DNA of 38,624 bases from Rhodobacterales bacterium (GTDB taxonomy: Bacteria; Pseudomonadota; Alphaproteobacteria; Rhodobacterales; Rhodobacteraceae). Positions 1 through 9,882 of this stretch are shown one piece after another (position 1 is the stretch's first letter; the number at the start of each line of letters is the position of its first letter). Where the stretch lies: the NCBI GenBank assembly GCA_002746935.1, contig PDRW01000009.1, positions 1 to 38,624 on the forward strand. The letters run 5' to 3'. The notes under the pieces were generated by a model. That model saw only the letters and a list, made by a program, of their open reading frames with translations, did not search any database and was not told the DNA's origin. A program made the position numbers and the translations under genes.

Positions 1-83
1 ACGCCCTCACAGAAATCTGCGATCTCTTCTCTCCGGAAGAGTGCTGGAACTACTTCAGGGCTGCCGGATATGTCTCAGGTTAA
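1..83 (+). CDS. IS630-family transposase, C-terminal end (partial)
   Basis: The reading frame beginning at base 3 gives 26 residues before a TAA stop. It contains the block ICDLFSPEECWNYFRAAGY, which closely resembles the usual C-terminus of IS630/Tc1-mariner type DDE transposases. Everything upstream lies outside the window, so catalytic residues cannot be checked. No copy of the inverted end seen in the right-hand IS630 element (38491 onward) is recognisable in the next 150 bases. The two elements are therefore probably different family members, or this end is eroded. Family assignment rests on this short but characteristic block. Confidence 0.75.
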   Translation, partial: ALTEICDLFSPEECWNYFRAAGYVSG

Positions 84-266
84 AGGTCGGGCGCTTTAAC
101 AATGTCAATAACGACGTCTTGTAATATCTGATCAAGCATCGCAGCAGACGGTCCAGATCGGGCGGCTGCGAATGGGTCGACATCAGGCCTTGAGACAGAC
201 GTATACTCTGGCCTCCCAAAGGGGCCGGATCGGTGGCATCGGGCGGGAAAACCTCTGCACCTGACC

Positions 267-860
267 TCACTCCAGCGGCTTTCGCCCCGGCAACATGCGT
301 TGCAGGGTATGTCCCCTGTCAAAGAACTGATGCTTGAAGGCCGCCGCCGCGTGGATCGCCGCCAGGCCCAGAATGCCGAACCCCATGGCGGCGTGAAGCC
401 CTGGCAGCGCCTCTTTCAGGGGCCCGGTCACCTGCACCGATGCGGGGATTTCCAGGCCAAAGACCAAAGGCACCGCATCGCCGGTGGTCGTGGACATCAG
501 ATAGCCGGTGACCGGCAGAACGAAGACCATCAGGTTCAACAGATGGTGCCCGGCAACCGCCGCCCCCCTCTCGAACCGGGTCAGGCCCTTTTCCAGGGGC
601 GGCTTGTGCTGAAACCGCTGCCACATCAGTTTGAGCAGCAGCAAGGTGAAGGCCAGCACCCCCAACGCCCGGTGCAGCCATAGTGCGGTCGGGGCCCAGG
701 GGTCATAATATCCCAGCCCCATCAACCAGATCCCCACCCCCGCCGTGGAGAGAACCGTCACCGCCAGCACCCAGTGGAAGCCGAGTGAGGTCAGGCCATA
801 GCGGCCCGGGGCGTTCCGGCTGCGGCGCCGTGGTGTCGGTGTGGGCGAACCGGGTGGCAT
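267..860 (-). CDS. Cytochrome b561 family membrane protein
   Basis: A 197-residue integral membrane b-type cytochrome of the prokaryotic b561 family, expected to pass electrons between quinol and a periplasmic partner. Four hydrophobic segments are visible, with histidines placed as heme ligands: FHW in the first segment, LHR near the second, GHH at the third, and LHA plus IHAAAAFKH around the fourth. The ATG at 860 is chosen. An in-frame TTG at 905 would add 15 residues and also leaves a workable 24-base gap to the upstream gene. The gene follows the yceI-like gene on the same strand, and this YceI/b561 pairing is a known conserved neighbourhood. The N-terminus is proline/arginine rich before the first span. 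Confidence 0.9.
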   Translation of the reverse strand: MPPGSPTPTPRRRSRNAPGRYGLTSLGFHWVLAVTVLSTAGVGIWLMGLGYYDPWAPTALWLHRALGVLAFTLLLLKLMWQRFQHKPPLEKGLTRFERGAAVAGHHLLNLMVFVLPVTGYLMSTTTGDAVPLVFGLEIPASVQVTGPLKEALPGLHAAMGFGILGLAAIHAAAAFKHQFFDRGHTLQRMLPGRKPLE

Positions 861-929
861 GGGGCTGGCGGCCTTGTCTTCGGGGCTTATGGCCGGGGCG
901 CGCAAGGGTGCCCCGGGCCAAGCGCCGCG

Positions 930-1499
930 CTACTTGCGTTTGCCTTCGATGATGATGTTCAGTTCGACCGTGCTCGCGGCCGGGCCGAGGTTGTAGGTGG
1001 CGCCGAAATCGGCCGGGGTGATGGTCACCTTGCCCTCGAAACCGGCGCGATAGCCGCCCCAGGGATCCTCGCCTTCACCGATCTTCCTGACCATCACGTC
1101 GATCGGTTTGGTGATGCCGAACAGGGTCAGCTCGCCTTTCATCACACCGCCTTCGGCGTCGCCCTCGTATGCGGTGGATTTGAACGATGCGGTGGGGTAT
1201 TCGGCCACGTTCAGGTATTCGGCGTCGGCCAGGTGTTTGTTGCGCTCGGCGTGGTTGGTTTCAAGGCTTGCGGTGCTCACCTCGATATTGATCGACTGAT
1301 CCGCCGGGCTGCCTTCGCCGTCGAAGGTGAAGCTGCCCCCGGTCACGTCGAAATTGCCGATCACATAAGATACGCCCAGATGCGAGATCTTGAACTGGAC
1401 GAAGCTGTGGGTGTGGTCGATGTCATATTCGGCGGCGGAAAGCCCGGCGGTTGACAGGGCGATCGCGGTGGCGGTGGCGAGAGCGAGACGCTTCAGCAT
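930..1499 (-). CDS. YceI family periplasmic protein
   Basis: A 189-residue secreted protein with a clear signal peptide (MLKRLALATATAIALSTAGLSA, then A-E-Y). The mature part is the YceI lipocalin-like fold: it opens with YDIDHTHSFVQFKISHLGVS, has the central KSTAYEGDAEGG/GELTLFGITKPI region, and ends VELNIIIEGKRK. Family members bind polyisoprenoid-type lipids. The ATG at 1499 is preceded by AAGGGA and is preferred over an upstream in-frame start that would bury the signal peptide. It is the first gene of a two-gene unit with the b561 cytochrome, a pair often proposed to work in quinone-linked electron transfer. Four CCCCTGA sites lie 86-140 bases upstream of the start. Confidence 0.93.
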   Translation of the reverse strand: MLKRLALATATAIALSTAGLSAAEYDIDHTHSFVQFKISHLGVSYVIGNFDVTGGSFTFDGEGSPADQSINIEVSTASLETNHAERNKHLADAEYLNVAEYPTASFKSTAYEGDAEGGVMKGELTLFGITKPIDVMVRKIGEGEDPWGGYRAGFEGKVTITPADFGATYNLGPAASTVELNIIIEGKRK

Positions 1500-1584
1500 G
1501 GCATGTGTTCCCTTGTTGCGTTTCCTGTGACGGCCGGTCCGGTCTGGCAGCCGTGTCTTTAAGGAGAAACCTGACACAGGTTTG

Positions 1585-1639
1585 CCCCTGAGACGCTTCT
1601 CCCCTGATGAACAATGCCCCTGAAAAGCCGTACCCCTGA
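1585..1639. promoter_or_regulatory. Four CCCCTGA iterons at exact 16-bp spacing
   Basis: The heptamer CCCCTGA begins at 1585, 1601, 1617 and 1633, always 16 bases apart, while the nine bases between copies are unrelated. A related TTTGCCCCTG occurs at both 1581 and 1765. A conserved core with variable spacers at fixed period looks like a multi-site operator, not a decayed tandem duplication. It lies upstream of the minus-strand yceI-like gene, on which strand it reads TCAGGGG. The binding protein is unknown. Confidence 0.55.
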
Positions 1640-1968
1640 GAAACTGCGCGGGAAATGGGGCATGATGTTAAGGGGCGGACAGGGTGCGCCGCGCAAGCGG
1701 AATTGTGCCGGTCCGATGGGGCGGATGGGCGAGCGGCGGAGACATGCTTTCCCTCTGGTTACACTTTGCCCCTGGTCACAATTTCGATTTCACCCGATAC
1801 TCTCCAATAGCCTTCCCAATTGGCCCGATATCGGTCTGACGTTACCCGATTTGATCGCGCTTTTCAAGCGAGAGGCCTGCCTCGCCACGGCAATCGCCTG
1901 ACCGGCGGGAGTCCCAAATCGGGTGAGGTGTGAGGCCCTGCACTCCGGGCCATGTTTCGGAGGATGCA
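1640..1968. other. Intergenic stretch without a recognisable gene
   Basis: This stretch lies between the iterons and the ISAs1 remnant. Reading frames here have neither the third-position GC bias nor any family motif seen in the flanking genes. A second TTTGCCCCTG (1765-1774) is the only item linking it to the iteron block. No tRNA-like or strong hairpin structure was recognised. Confidence 0.4.
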
Positions 1969-2232
1969 ATGACGACTGTGCCTTTGCCGGACCATTTCCC
2001 GGCGTTCAAAGACCCGCGCCAGAGCCGGAAAACAGTCTGTCCGATCAGCGAAGTTCTTCTGATCGTGCTGGCCGGCGTGATGGCGAAGGCGGACGCGGCC
2101 ATTGCGCCGGGCACAAGCTGGCTTTTCTGCACCGGTTTCGGCCTTTTGCAAAAGGCATGCCCTCGCATGACATGGTCAACCGACAGAATAACGACTGTGC
2201 CCTTTGGCCAAAATATTCTGAATTCACGCTGA
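1969..2232 (+). pseudogene. ISAs1-family transposase, frameshifted N-terminal remnant
   Basis: After a good ribosome site (CGGAGG) the ATG at 1969 starts MTTVPLPDHFPAFKDPRQ, followed by KTVCPISEVLLIVLAGVMAK. This is the typical N-terminus of ISAs1/H-repeat transposases (DHF..L.DPRQ...YPL.EILLL). The matching continuation, KLAFLHRFRPFAKGMPSHD, is found in a different forward frame about 110-170 bases later, so at least one frameshift has occurred. The DDE catalytic core is absent. It is a dead fragment in a region of lower coding quality. Confidence 0.65.
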
Positions 2233-2916
2233 CGCTTCATGGCCTGGGCCAAATCCACTCCCGTCAGCTTTACCATGACCACGCTCAACGATAGCTACAT
2301 CATGCAGTAACTCGTCAGAGCCGGGTGCGCCATGGATAATGCGACAGGTATTGTGGCAGACAATGCGAAACTGCAGTTTCGCCGCGCTCATCGTGGTGGT
2401 TCTGTTGTTTGCGTCAAGGAACCGTATTCTTGGCAGCCCACCGAAATACAGGAGCAGGCACGGAAGCCGTTCAGATGACGGATTCAGCGGTGATGACAGC
2501 GGGTCGGGCTCAGAAGACTGACGGAGACGTGGCGCAAGTGAAGCCGTGGCCAGTCGAATGAAATCGGTTTTGACAGCTGGTGCGGTGATCCTGGGGCGCT
2601 GACAGGTTCGAAAGCCGAACAAGAAGGTGCTGATCTTTCTGTTGTGAATATTGTTCTTGAGCTCGGCAGTGGACTTCAGGACGCCAGTTCGCAAGATTCG
2701 GCTCTTGAAAAACCACAGTGCCCGGTAAACGGAGTGAAGTTCTGTCTACAGCTTCCGAAATCCCTGCTCGGGAAACGCTGACGACAACCGAAGCAATGCT
2801 TGTGGCGGAGGCTTTGAGCATTCACGGTGACAACGACCGGACACAGCACGAATTCGACAGCATCCTTCAGAAGTTTGATTTGAGCTTTTCCGATTCGAGG
2901 CGATACATAAAGCGTT
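2233..2916. other. Accessory DNA, decayed, no assignable gene
   Basis: Several short open frames occur but none has codon use like the neighbours or a recognisable motif. One plus-strand frame at 2332-2478 would encode 48 residues (MDNATGIVADNAKLQFRR...). It is internally coherent but matches nothing I recognise. The AT content is visibly higher than in the flanking core genes. Together with the ISAs1 remnant this suggests a graveyard of horizontally acquired DNA. Confidence 0.45.
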
Positions 2917-3090
2917 ATGCGAACCGGGCAGTTGCTGGAATATGCGGATTGGCAGACTCACCAGCCCTCAGTCGCGTTTCGCGAGTCCGAATACGACACC
3001 GGGTTCAGGAGGGTGTTTGACGAGCACGTCTTTGCCGCATATATACCGGTTCTTTTCTGGTCCGGTGATCTTGAACTGACATCGAAGTGA
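2917..3090 (+). CDS. Possible small protein or gene remnant, 57 residues
   Basis: An ATG at 2917 opens a frame of 57 residues ending in TGA at 3090. It contains the aromatic-rich C-terminus FDEHVFAAYIPVLFWSGDLE. Its composition (DEH, WQTHQPSVAFRESEYDTGF) looks more protein-like than the competing frames. There is no strong ribosome site, and no family is recognised. It may be the tail of a larger broken gene. It ends a few bases before the REP-like palindrome. Low confidence that it is expressed. Confidence 0.25.
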   Translation: MRTGQLLEYADWQTHQPSVAFRESEYDTGFRRVFDEHVFAAYIPVLFWSGDLELTSK

Positions 3091-3098
3091 ATGGTCAG

Positions 3099-3141
3099 AG
3101 CATGTCGCGCAAAAGTAAGCCCCGGCTTTGCGCGACATGCT
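3099..3141. repeat. REP-like palindrome (15-bp arms, 13-base loop)
   Basis: AGCATGTCGCGCAAA at 3099-3113 is exactly complementary to TTTGCGCGACATGCT at 3127-3141. It abuts the stop codon of the minus-strand Lrp gene, so it may also end that transcript. The core CATGTCGCGCAAAA resembles, from memory, dispersed palindromes of alphaproteobacteria (RIME-like), but copy number cannot be judged from one window. Confidence 0.65.
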
Positions 3142-3642
3142 TCAATTCTCCGCCTTCACCCATGCCTCGAGCACGTCGAAAGGCACGCCGGGTTCGTCCT
3201 TGGCGTCGCGGATCACCAGCGAGGTCTTCACGCTCGCCACATTTTCCGCCGCGGTCAGTTCTTCCGTCAGAAAGCTCTGGAAGGTCGAAAGATCGGGCGA
3301 GACGCATTTCAGAATGAAATCCACCTCACCGTTCAGCATGTGGCACTCGCGCACCAGCGGCCAGGCCCGGCAGCGGTCCTCGAAGGTCGACAGGTCCGAT
3401 TCGGCCTGGCTCACCAGCCCGACCATCACGAAAACCTGCACCTCGAAACCGAGTTTGCGCGCGTCCACGGTCGCATGATAGCCACGGATGAAGCCAAGCT
3501 GCTCCAGCGTGCGCACCCGGCGCAAACAGGGCGGCGCCGAGATTCCCACCCGCGTGGACAGCTCGACATTGGTCATGCGGCCGTCGGCCTGCAACTCGGC
3601 CAGAATCATCCGGTCGATCGGGTCGAGTTTGGTATGGGGCAT
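3142..3642 (-). CDS. Lrp/AsnC family transcriptional regulator
   Basis: A 166-residue feast/famine regulator. The N-terminal winged helix-turn-helix is clear: LDPIDRMILAELQADGRMTN, then ELSTRVGISAPPCLRRVRTLE. The C-terminal RAM (ligand-sensing) domain follows, including VRECHMLNGEVDFILKCV. Start chosen at 3642 because AGGAGGGAT lies directly upstream; an earlier in-frame start lacks such a site. It is transcribed away from trxB across a 214-base spacer. Members of this family usually bind the shared promoter region of the divergent gene, so trxB is a candidate target by position only. The ligand is unknown. Confidence 0.94.
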   Translation of the reverse strand: MPHTKLDPIDRMILAELQADGRMTNVELSTRVGISAPPCLRRVRTLEQLGFIRGYHATVDARKLGFEVQVFVMVGLVSQAESDLSTFEDRCRAWPLVRECHMLNGEVDFILKCVSPDLSTFQSFLTEELTAAENVASVKTSLVIRDAKDEPGVPFDVLEAWVKAEN

Positions 3643-3775
3643 GCGCGATCCCTCCTGGATTTGCCCGGACATTACGCAAGCGCCGCCGGGGGCGCAACAA
3701 TCTTTCGAAAATGCGCAAGATCATGACCCTTCGGAAACCCCAAAGCCCCGCGAGCCTGCCCAATCCCCGCCCTGA

Positions 3776-5238
<1,463 letters not shown>

Positions 5239-5454
5239 CCGGCGGGGGGCTCTGCTCCCGCACCCGGAAAGATTTGTGGAACAAAGAAGGCGCGGGTCCG
5301 GGGCGGGCGGGCAGAGTTTGGCGGGTGGCGGGCAATGGCCAATGGGTGGGCGAATACCCTTTGCTCGCTTGAATTTCGCCGCATTCGCTTGCTAGGGACG
5401 CGCCGGGGCCATGACACGCCGTGGCCCGCGAGCAGAACCGAAAAGGCCGATGAG

Positions 5455-7170
5455 ATGATGTTGCCCAACCTCGCTCCGATTCCGGAGCTCTATGTCTCCC
5501 ATGAGAGCGCGCAGAAGCTGAAGCTCGATGCCGCCGATCTCGTCAGCTGGGATCTGACCCCGCGCCAGATCTGCGACCTCGAACTTCTGATGAACGGCGG
5601 CTTCAACCCGCTGAAAGGGTTCCTCACCGAAGCCGATTATGACGGCGTCGTCGACAACATGCGTCTCACCGACGGGTCTCTCTGGCCGATGCCGATCACC
5701 CTCGACGTTTCCGAGGAGTTCGCGGCGCAGCTCGACGAGAACCAGGACATCGCCCTGCGCGACGAGGAGGGCGTGATCCTCGCCACCATGACCGTGACCG
5801 ACAACTGGGTGCCGGACAAGGCGCGCGAAGCCGAAAAGGTGTTTGGCACTTGCGACGAGGCCCATCCGGCGGTCGACTACCTCAACAACCGGGCGGGCAA
5901 GGTCTATCTCGGCGGGCCGGTCACCGGGATCCAGCCGCCGGTGCATTACGACTTCCGCGGCCGCCGCGACACGCCGAACGAGCTGCGCGCCCATTTCCGC
6001 AAGCTGGGCTGGCGCCGCGTGGTGGCCTTCCAGACCCGCAACCCGCTGCACCGGGCGCATCAGGAGCTGACCTTCCGCGCCGCCAAGGAAGCGCAGGCCA
6101 ACCTGCTGATTCACCCCGTGGTCGGCATGACCAAACCCGGTGACGTCGACCATTTCACCCGCGTGCGCTGCTACGAAGCGGTGCTCGACAAATACACCCA
6201 GTCCACCACCACCATGAGCCTGCTCAACCTCGCCATGCGCATGGGCGGCCCGCGCGAGGCGGTCTGGCACGGGCTGATCCGCAAGAATCACGGCTGCACC
6301 CATTTCATCGTCGGGCGCGACCATGCGGGGCCGGGCAAGGATTCGAAGGGGGAAGATTTCTACGGGCCCTATGACGCGCAGGATCTGTTCCGCGCCTGTC
6401 AGGACGAGATCGGCGTCGAGATGGTCGATTTCAAACATATGGTCTATGTGCAGGAGCGCGCCCAGTATGAACCCGCCGACGAGATTGCCGACAAGGACAA
6501 GGTGACCATCCTCAACATCTCCGGCACCGAATTGCGCCGCCGTCTTGCCGAGGGGCTGGAGATCCCCGACTGGTTCTCCTTTCCCGAGGTGGTCGCGGAA
6601 CTGCGCCGCACCCGTCCGCCGCGCTCGAAACAGGGGTTCACCGTGTTTTTCACCGGTTTCTCCGGCTCCGGCAAATCCACCATCGCCAATGCGCTGATGG
6701 TCAAGCTGATGGAGATGGGCGGCCGCCCGGTGACGCTGCTCGACGGCGACATCGTGCGCAAGAACCTCTCTTCCGAGCTGGGCTTCTCGAAGGAACACCG
6801 CGACCTCAACATCCGCCGGATCGGTTACGTCGCCTCCGAGATCACCAAGAACGGCGGCATCGCGCTTTGTGCCCCGATCGCGCCCTATGCCTCCACCCGC
6901 CGCGCGGTGCGCGAGGAGGTCGAACAGTTCGGCGCCTTCGTCGAGGTGCATGTCTCGACCTCGATCGAGGAATGCGAACGCCGCGACCGCAAGGGGCTCT
7001 ACAAGCTCGCGCGGGCCGGAAAGATCAAGGAATTCACCGGAATTTCCGACCCTTACGAGGTGCCCGAGACACCGGAACTGCGGGTCGATACCGAGAATGC
7101 CGATGTCGACAACTGCGCCCATCAGGTGATCCTGAAGCTCGAATCCATGGGGCTGATCGCCGGGCACTAG
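5455..7170 (+). CDS. sat: Bifunctional sulfate adenylyltransferase / adenylylsulfate kinase
   Basis: A 571-residue fusion that makes APS from sulfate and ATP and then phosphorylates it to PAPS. The ATP sulfurylase part (about 1-390) carries Q193-TRNPLHRAH and G287-RDHAGPG, its nucleotide/sulfate site motifs. The APS kinase part (about 395-571) has the P-loop G401-FSGSGKST and the LDGDIVRKNLSSELGFS block. The order Sat then CysC in one chain is known from Rhodobacterales and relatives. The start is at 5455, with a second ATG directly after it; AAGG lies upstream. No PAPS reductase or other cys gene lies next to it in the window. Confidence 0.96.
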   Translation: MMLPNLAPIPELYVSHESAQKLKLDAADLVSWDLTPRQICDLELLMNGGFNPLKGFLTEADYDGVVDNMRLTDGSLWPMPITLDVSEEFAAQLDENQDIALRDEEGVILATMTVTDNWVPDKAREAEKVFGTCDEAHPAVDYLNNRAGKVYLGGPVTGIQPPVHYDFRGRRDTPNELRAHFRKLGWRRVVAFQTRNPLHRAHQELTFRAAKEAQANLLIHPVVGMTKPGDVDHFTRVRCYEAVLDKYTQSTTTMSLLNLAMRMGGPREAVWHGLIRKNHGCTHFIVGRDHAGPGKDSKGEDFYGPYDAQDLFRACQDEIGVEMVDFKHMVYVQERAQYEPADEIADKDKVTILNISGTELRRRLAEGLEIPDWFSFPEVVAELRRTRPPRSKQGFTVFFTGFSGSGKSTIANALMVKLMEMGGRPVTLLDGDIVRKNLSSELGFSKEHRDLNIRRIGYVASEITKNGGIALCAPIAPYASTRRAVREEVEQFGAFVEVHVSTSIEECERRDRKGLYKLARAGKIKEFTGISDPYEVPETPELRVDTENADVDNCAHQVILKLESMGLIAGH

Positions 7171-7242
7171 GTACCGGCACAGGAAACCGGGAAGGGCCGG
7201 GGCGGCGCCCGGGAGGGCGCTGAGGGAGGCGCGGGAGGCCGC

Positions 7243-7896
7243 ATGCTGGTGATCGCCCTGACCACGATCCCGCCGCGTTTCGGGCAGCTTCCGCAGGTGC
7301 TGGACGCCCTGACAACCCAGGGCGCCGACCGGGTGGCGCTGGTCGTTCCCCGCCGTTACGCGCGCTTCGACCCTGCCCCCCTGCCCGCGCTGCCCGAAGG
7401 CGTCACCCTGCTCGAGACCGGGACCGACCCCGGTCCGGCGGGCAAGCTGCTGGCCCCGGCCGCCGCCTTTCCCGGCGCCGACATTCTGTGTTGCGACGAT
7501 GACTGGCGCTATCGGCCGGGCTGGGCCGCGGCCTTCATCGCCGAGCGCAAGCGGCAGGGTACCGGCCGGGTGATCGCCGGGAGCACCTGGCCCGGCGAGC
7601 GGATCGGGCGGCGGGGCGGCACCATCGTACAGGGCTTCGCGGGGGTTCTGGTGCCCGGGGCGCAGGCAGGCCGGATCCCGCCGCCGCCGCCCGAGGCCTG
7701 GGCGGTGGACGACATCTGGCTGTCGGGCTGGTTTGCGGGGCTCGGGCTGGAGATCGTCGAAGCGCCCGGCGCCCGCGCCCTCTGCTCCCCGCTCGACAGC
7801 CCCGGCGCGTTGCAGCAGACGACCCCGCGCGACCGCGCCAACCGCACCGCCGCCGCCCTCATCCACGCACGTTTCGGGATCTGGCCGGAGGTCTGA
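7243..7896 (+). CDS. Glycosyltransferase-like protein (GT-A type DDD motif)
   Basis: A 217-residue protein beginning MLVIALTTIPPRF, a pattern seen in small GT-A-like enzymes that start straight into a Rossmann-like strand. A metal/nucleotide-sugar type motif appears as ILCCDDDWRYRPGW near residue 85-95, and a second acidic site AVDDIWLSGWFAG near residue 155. Together these suggest a glycosyltransferase acting on an unknown acceptor. No signal peptide or membrane segment is seen. GGGAGG sits just upstream of the ATG. The gene stands alone between sat-cysC and the phospholipase D-like gene. Function beyond the fold is inferred. Confidence 0.7.
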   Translation: MLVIALTTIPPRFGQLPQVLDALTTQGADRVALVVPRRYARFDPAPLPALPEGVTLLETGTDPGPAGKLLAPAAAFPGADILCCDDDWRYRPGWAAAFIAERKRQGTGRVIAGSTWPGERIGRRGGTIVQGFAGVLVPGAQAGRIPPPPPEAWAVDDIWLSGWFAGLGLEIVEAPGARALCSPLDSPGALQQTTPRDRANRTAAALIHARFGIWPEV

Positions 7897-8027
7897 GCGC
7901 CCGGCGCTTCCGACTCGCGCCCCAGGGTGCTAGGCTCCGCAAGGGGCCGCGCTTGCGGCGTCAGGACGCAACGCGGAAATGGCTCTTGCAGGGGGGGATC
8001 TTGGTCTGGAGCAGCCTGCACCGTTCG

Positions 8028-9851
8028 ATGCAGCGCCTTGCGCTCATCGGCCTGTTGCTCGCCGGCTGTGCCCCGCCGGAGGCGGCACCGCCACTCACGA
8101 TCCCGCCCGAAGGGCCGTTGGTCGAGGCCAATATCTTCCTCTCAGCCGAAGGCCCGCGCGACCCGGAGGCGGTGTTCGACCTGCCCGGCGTGCCGCGCCG
8201 CGCCACCGAACTGACACTGCATTCGCTCAGCCCCCGCCCCCTCGCGGTGAAGCTCGGCTGCGACGGGCCCGCAAGGCTGCTGCTGGGAAACGACAACCGC
8301 TTCATCCGGCCCCATGGCACGCGCGCCTTCACCCTGCCGCCGCGCAGCGAGGCGCCGGCCCGGGCGGTGCGGGCGGTGTTGAGCCCGGAGGTGACGCGGT
8401 GCAGCCTCACCTGGGGCGACGGCGCCCGGATGCGCCTGCAAACCACCGATCTGAGCGCCCCCGCCCTGCACCGGCTCGACACGTTCCGCGACAGCTGCGC
8501 CGAACCCGCCCCGGGCCGCGCCGATGGCCTCACCCGCGCCTTCTACGCCAACACCGCGCTGGCACAAAGCTGCGCGCTGCCGCTGGGGGCGGTCGATTTC
8601 GCCGCCGAACCGCTCGACGGAATCAACGCCCGGATCGAGGCGCTCACCGGACAAGGCTGGCCGCGGACGAAGCTCGAGGCGGGCGACCCGGAGGTGGAGA
8701 TCGACTTTTCCCGCGCACCGAAGCTCGACCTCATCCTGTTGTCCTCTTTCAACATCCGGGCCGATTATTCGGGGCTGCTGATGCGCCGCGCGATCGAATA
8801 TCACGCCGCGCGCGGCACGAGGGTGCGCCTCCTCGCCAGCGCCAATACGGTCTTCAAACCCGATCGGGTCTTCTGGGAAAGCCTCGCCGCGCGTTACCCC
8901 AATGTGCAGATCCAGTATCTGAGCTGGGCCCCACAGGGCTTTGGCGGGCCAGCCGGGCCGCTGGACCGCATCCAGCGCTCAAACCATGCCAAGCTGTTCC
9001 TCACGCTCTCGCCCACACCGGGACGGTCGCGCTTCATCGGCGGCGGGCGCAACCAGGGCGACGGGTATTTCTTCGACCAGGCCTTCGACCTCTCGGACGA
9101 CCCGGAACTCGGGAAATACGCCAACGGAAAGGACGGGTGGCTCTGGCGTTTTTCAATCTACGAGGATTTTGAAATCGTGATGCGGGGCGACCGGGCGGTG
9201 CGCGGCATCGCCCGCCATTTCAGCACGCTTTGGCATCGCGATCGCCATGGCACCGTGGCGGTGCCGATGACCCGCCCGGGCAGCATTGCAGAGCTGCCGG
9301 TGAACGGGCAGGCGCGGCATTTCATCTCCTGTCCTTTCGCCGACGGGCATGCGCTGGAGGCCGCTTATGTCGCGCTGATCGACGCCGCCGAACGCGAGAT
9401 CCTCGCGGTCTCGCCCTACCTCTACCCGACCGATGCGATCCGGCAGGCGCTGGAACGGGCGGAGGCGCGCGGGGTGAAGGTGGCGATGGTGTCGCACCTT
9501 GCCTCCATCGACCCGCCGGACTTCTTCATCAAGGCGTTCACCAAGGCCTTCCAGGCCGAAACCGCCCGGTTCGATCACTGGATCCACGAGCCTGAAGGGC
9601 GGCTGATGCATACCAAGCTTCTGGTGATCGACCGGAAGCTCTCGGTGGTCAGCTCGGTCAACCTCAACCGGCGGAGCTTTCTGCATGACACCGAAAACGG
9701 TGTCGTGATCCTCGACCGGGCGCTTTCGGAGCGGCTCGCGGGGCTTGTCGGGCGTTATATCCGCACCAGCACCCCGGCGCGCAGCGCGCCCCCGGCGAGC
9801 GGGCTCATCCGGGCGCTGAGCGCGCAGGGCTGGCTGCAACAATATTTCTGA
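8028..9851 (+). CDS. Phospholipase D-like lipoprotein
   Basis: A 607-residue PLD-superfamily protein. It begins with a short lipoprotein signal (MQRLALIGLLLAGC, lipobox LAGC), so it is probably anchored in the envelope. The second HKD motif is complete: H528-T-K530-LLVI-D535, followed by SSVNLNRRS. The first is H320-A-K322 but has leucine where the aspartate is expected, followed by an intact GGGRN. An N-terminal ~230 residues precede the first PLD lobe and are unrecognised. A TTG at 8001 with a GGGGGGGA ribosome site is an alternative start that would lengthen the signal by nine residues. Substrate unknown; phospholipid or nucleic acid both possible. Confidence 0.82.
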   Translation: MQRLALIGLLLAGCAPPEAAPPLTIPPEGPLVEANIFLSAEGPRDPEAVFDLPGVPRRATELTLHSLSPRPLAVKLGCDGPARLLLGNDNRFIRPHGTRAFTLPPRSEAPARAVRAVLSPEVTRCSLTWGDGARMRLQTTDLSAPALHRLDTFRDSCAEPAPGRADGLTRAFYANTALAQSCALPLGAVDFAAEPLDGINARIEALTGQGWPRTKLEAGDPEVEIDFSRAPKLDLILLSSFNIRADYSGLLMRRAIEYHAARGTRVRLLASANTVFKPDRVFWESLAARYPNVQIQYLSWAPQGFGGPAGPLDRIQRSNHAKLFLTLSPTPGRSRFIGGGRNQGDGYFFDQAFDLSDDPELGKYANGKDGWLWRFSIYEDFEIVMRGDRAVRGIARHFSTLWHRDRHGTVAVPMTRPGSIAELPVNGQARHFISCPFADGHALEAAYVALIDAAEREILAVSPYLYPTDAIRQALERAEARGVKVAMVSHLASIDPPDFFIKAFTKAFQAETARFDHWIHEPEGRLMHTKLLVIDRKLSVVSSVNLNRRSFLHDTENGVVILDRALSERLAGLVGRYIRTSTPARSAPPASGLIRALSAQGWLQQYF

Positions 9852-9882
9852 GCACCGGCGCGGCGCCGCTTCGAAGGGCGCT

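Noticed and set aside
5392-7866. An 824-codon minus-strand frame opposite sat-cysC
   Set aside because: Shadow of the real gene; no recognisable protein family.
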